The notes under the pieces: model-generated
Databases searched by the model: none
What the model was told of the DNA's origin: nothing
What the model saw: only the letters and a program-made list of their open reading frames with translations
Part shown: piece after piece, positions 63,601 to 64,000 of the stretch
Layout of the letters: the number at the start of each line of letters is the position of its first letter
How positions within the stretch are numbered: the stretch's first letter is position 1
Made by a program: the position numbers and the translations under genes
Source: Todiramphus chloris collaris
Taxonomy: Eukaryota > Chordata > Aves > Coraciiformes > Alcedinidae
Length of the DNA: 64,000 nucleotides
Direction of reading: 5' to 3'
Assembly (NCBI GenBank): GCA_025345505.1
Contig: JANVCC010000120.1
Span: 6,574,855 to 6,638,854 of the forward strand

Positions 63601-64000
63601 AACACAGATCTTTAGAACTGACCAGTCTGGATACAAGTCAGGTTTCCATGACCTTTCCATAATATTTCTGCTTTGAACACAGAATCACACTGTGAAAACC
63701 TGACATTTCCACAGAAAAATACAATCACATCCCCCAAAACTCTGGACTTTCACAGTTCTGAGCTGGACTAGACTACACATTTTCATCTCAGTACATTGTA
63801 TCCAAACAAACAGGGCTTGTTAGTGTGCTGTAAGCAAATATGGCAGAGCACAAACCCCAGACTCACCAGGTTTGACTTCTACTGTCGTCCTTTCCACATC
63901 ACTCTCTCCTTTGGCATCTGTCACTCTGAGGTGGAAAGTGTAAGTCCCTTCTACCAGATTGGACAGGAGGAGGACAGGATGATGGTCTGAATTATTTAAG
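57442..64000 (-). CDS. KIAA0319L: KIAA0319L (dyslexia-associated KIAA0319-like protein), C-terminal seven exons, 5' part beyond window
   Basis: Seven exons (listed separately) join in phase and give 309 C-terminal residues and a TAG stop. In order: the end of the last PKD domain (VEGTYTFHLRVTDAKGES), a conserved DPRKNNLVEIILDVNVSQLT segment, the FFVRNQPPHQIFKG segment, a six-cysteine EGF-like region, a single membrane span and a basic cytoplasmic tail ending in REEIL. The human protein is about 1049 aa with an N-terminal signal, MANEC domain and five PKD domains, so roughly 740 residues are encoded to the right of the window. It is a type I membrane glycoprotein cycling between plasma membrane and trans-Golgi, and serves as the cell receptor for adeno-associated virus (family knowledge). 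The tail contains YKIL, a Yxx-phi sorting motif. KIAA0319L rather than KIAA0319 is indicated by the ILDATDQESLELKP and SLMHSESELDSD-AIFTWPD motifs. It faces ZMYM4 tail to tail, as in human. Confidence 0.96.
59201..59292 (-). CDS. KIAA0319L: KIAA0319L exon: basic cytoplasmic segment with YKIL motif
   Basis: 92 nt after acceptor cccctttag. RKGKSKRKSKYKILDATDQE, then SLELKPNPKA. YKIL fits the Yxx-phi endocytic signal. Donor GCAG|gtaaaa. Confidence 0.95.
59633..59723 (-). CDS. KIAA0319L: KIAA0319L exon: transmembrane segment
   Basis: 91 nt. EWSVLYVIIASFVIVVAFGI followed by LSWMVICCCK: one membrane-spanning helix with a juxtamembrane Cys triplet (possible palmitoylation) and then basic residues. 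Donor AGAG|gtggga. Confidence 0.96.
59955..59992. repeat. Perfect 16-bp inverted repeat (6-nt loop) in KIAA0319L intron
   Basis: CACAGTTGGCTTTTCC (59955-59970), loop TTGGCA, then its exact reverse complement (59977-59992). The stem is 16 bp without mismatch; the flanks do not pair. It lies between the transmembrane and Cys-region exons. Confidence 0.95.
60267..60389 (-). CDS. KIAA0319L: KIAA0319L exon: six-cysteine EGF-like region
   Basis: 123 nt after acceptor tccccag. CQLNCSEHGRCDSFTKRCVC, then DPFWMENFIRVQMGDGESNC: six Cys in all and one NCS sequon. Donor TGTG|gtacgt. Confidence 0.97.
61307..61449 (-). CDS. KIAA0319L: KIAA0319L exon: extracellular segment before Cys-rich region
   Basis: 143 nt after acceptor cttgcag. 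TKMVFFVRNQPPHQIFKGRE and LRKQQSDFLIFRALEINTV. Donor GTCA|gtaagt. Confidence 0.96.
63424..63583 (-). CDS. KIAA0319L: KIAA0319L exon: post-PKD segment
   Basis: 160 nt after acceptor gtcactag. DPRKNNLVEIILDVNVSQLT, then ERQKGMFIRQIGVLLGVLDS and DITVQKIQPYTEQ. Nearly identical to mammals. Donor AGAG|gtaggg. Confidence 0.97.
63867..64000 (-). CDS. KIAA0319L: KIAA0319L exon: end of last PKD domain (cut by window edge)
   Basis: 134 nt inside the window. Encodes LNNSDHHPVLLLSNLVEGTY, TFHLRVTDAKGESDVERTTV and EVKP. Donor CCTG|gtgagt. The exon continues past 64000. Confidence 0.95.

Overview
The window looks like avian nuclear DNA. It holds interrupted vertebrate genes with canonical GT-AG introns, a truncated CR1-type LINE tail, and very GC-rich compact intergenic DNA of the kind seen on bird microchromosomes. 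Gene order ZMYM4 -> <- KIAA0319L matches the convergent pair on human 1p34. I could not run database searches; identities rest on translating the exons and comparing them with family sequences I know.

Layout. (1) 1-40.7 kb, plus strand: ZMYM4, lacking only its first coding exon. Twenty-nine coding exons (11532-39218) join in frame to 1534 codons plus a stop, close to the human length once the short first exon is added. Intron 1 fills the first 11.5 kb. (2) 40.7-45.0 kb: AT-richer intergenic DNA with no convincing gene. (3) 45.05-46.23 kb, minus strand: a complete three-coding-exon gene of the interferon-induced ISG12 (IFI27/IFI6) family, 110 aa. (4) 47.86-48.4 kb, minus strand: the 3' part of a gene I cannot name, with a clean splice pair, an open terminal exon and an AATAAA signal, broken by a 10-N assembly gap flanked by a near-50-bp duplicate. 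(5) 48.4-54.8 kb: GC-rich DNA, tandem repeats and possible regulatory elements, no supportable CDS. (6) 54.8-64.0 kb, minus strand: the last seven coding exons and the 3' UTR of KIAA0319L (end of the last PKD domain, six-cysteine region, membrane span, cytoplasmic tail); the gene continues past the right edge.

The genes do not form a pathway. ZMYM4 is a nuclear MYM-zinc-finger protein with a C-terminal domain domesticated from a Crypton transposon, KIAA0319L is a membrane glycoprotein of the trans-Golgi/endosome route, and the ISG12 gene is a small hydrophobic innate-immunity protein sitting between them. The most notable points are the position of the ISG12 gene, the unidentified neighbour broken by the gap, and several unannotated structural elements (a perfect 16-bp hairpin, minisatellites, an A/T-rich block).
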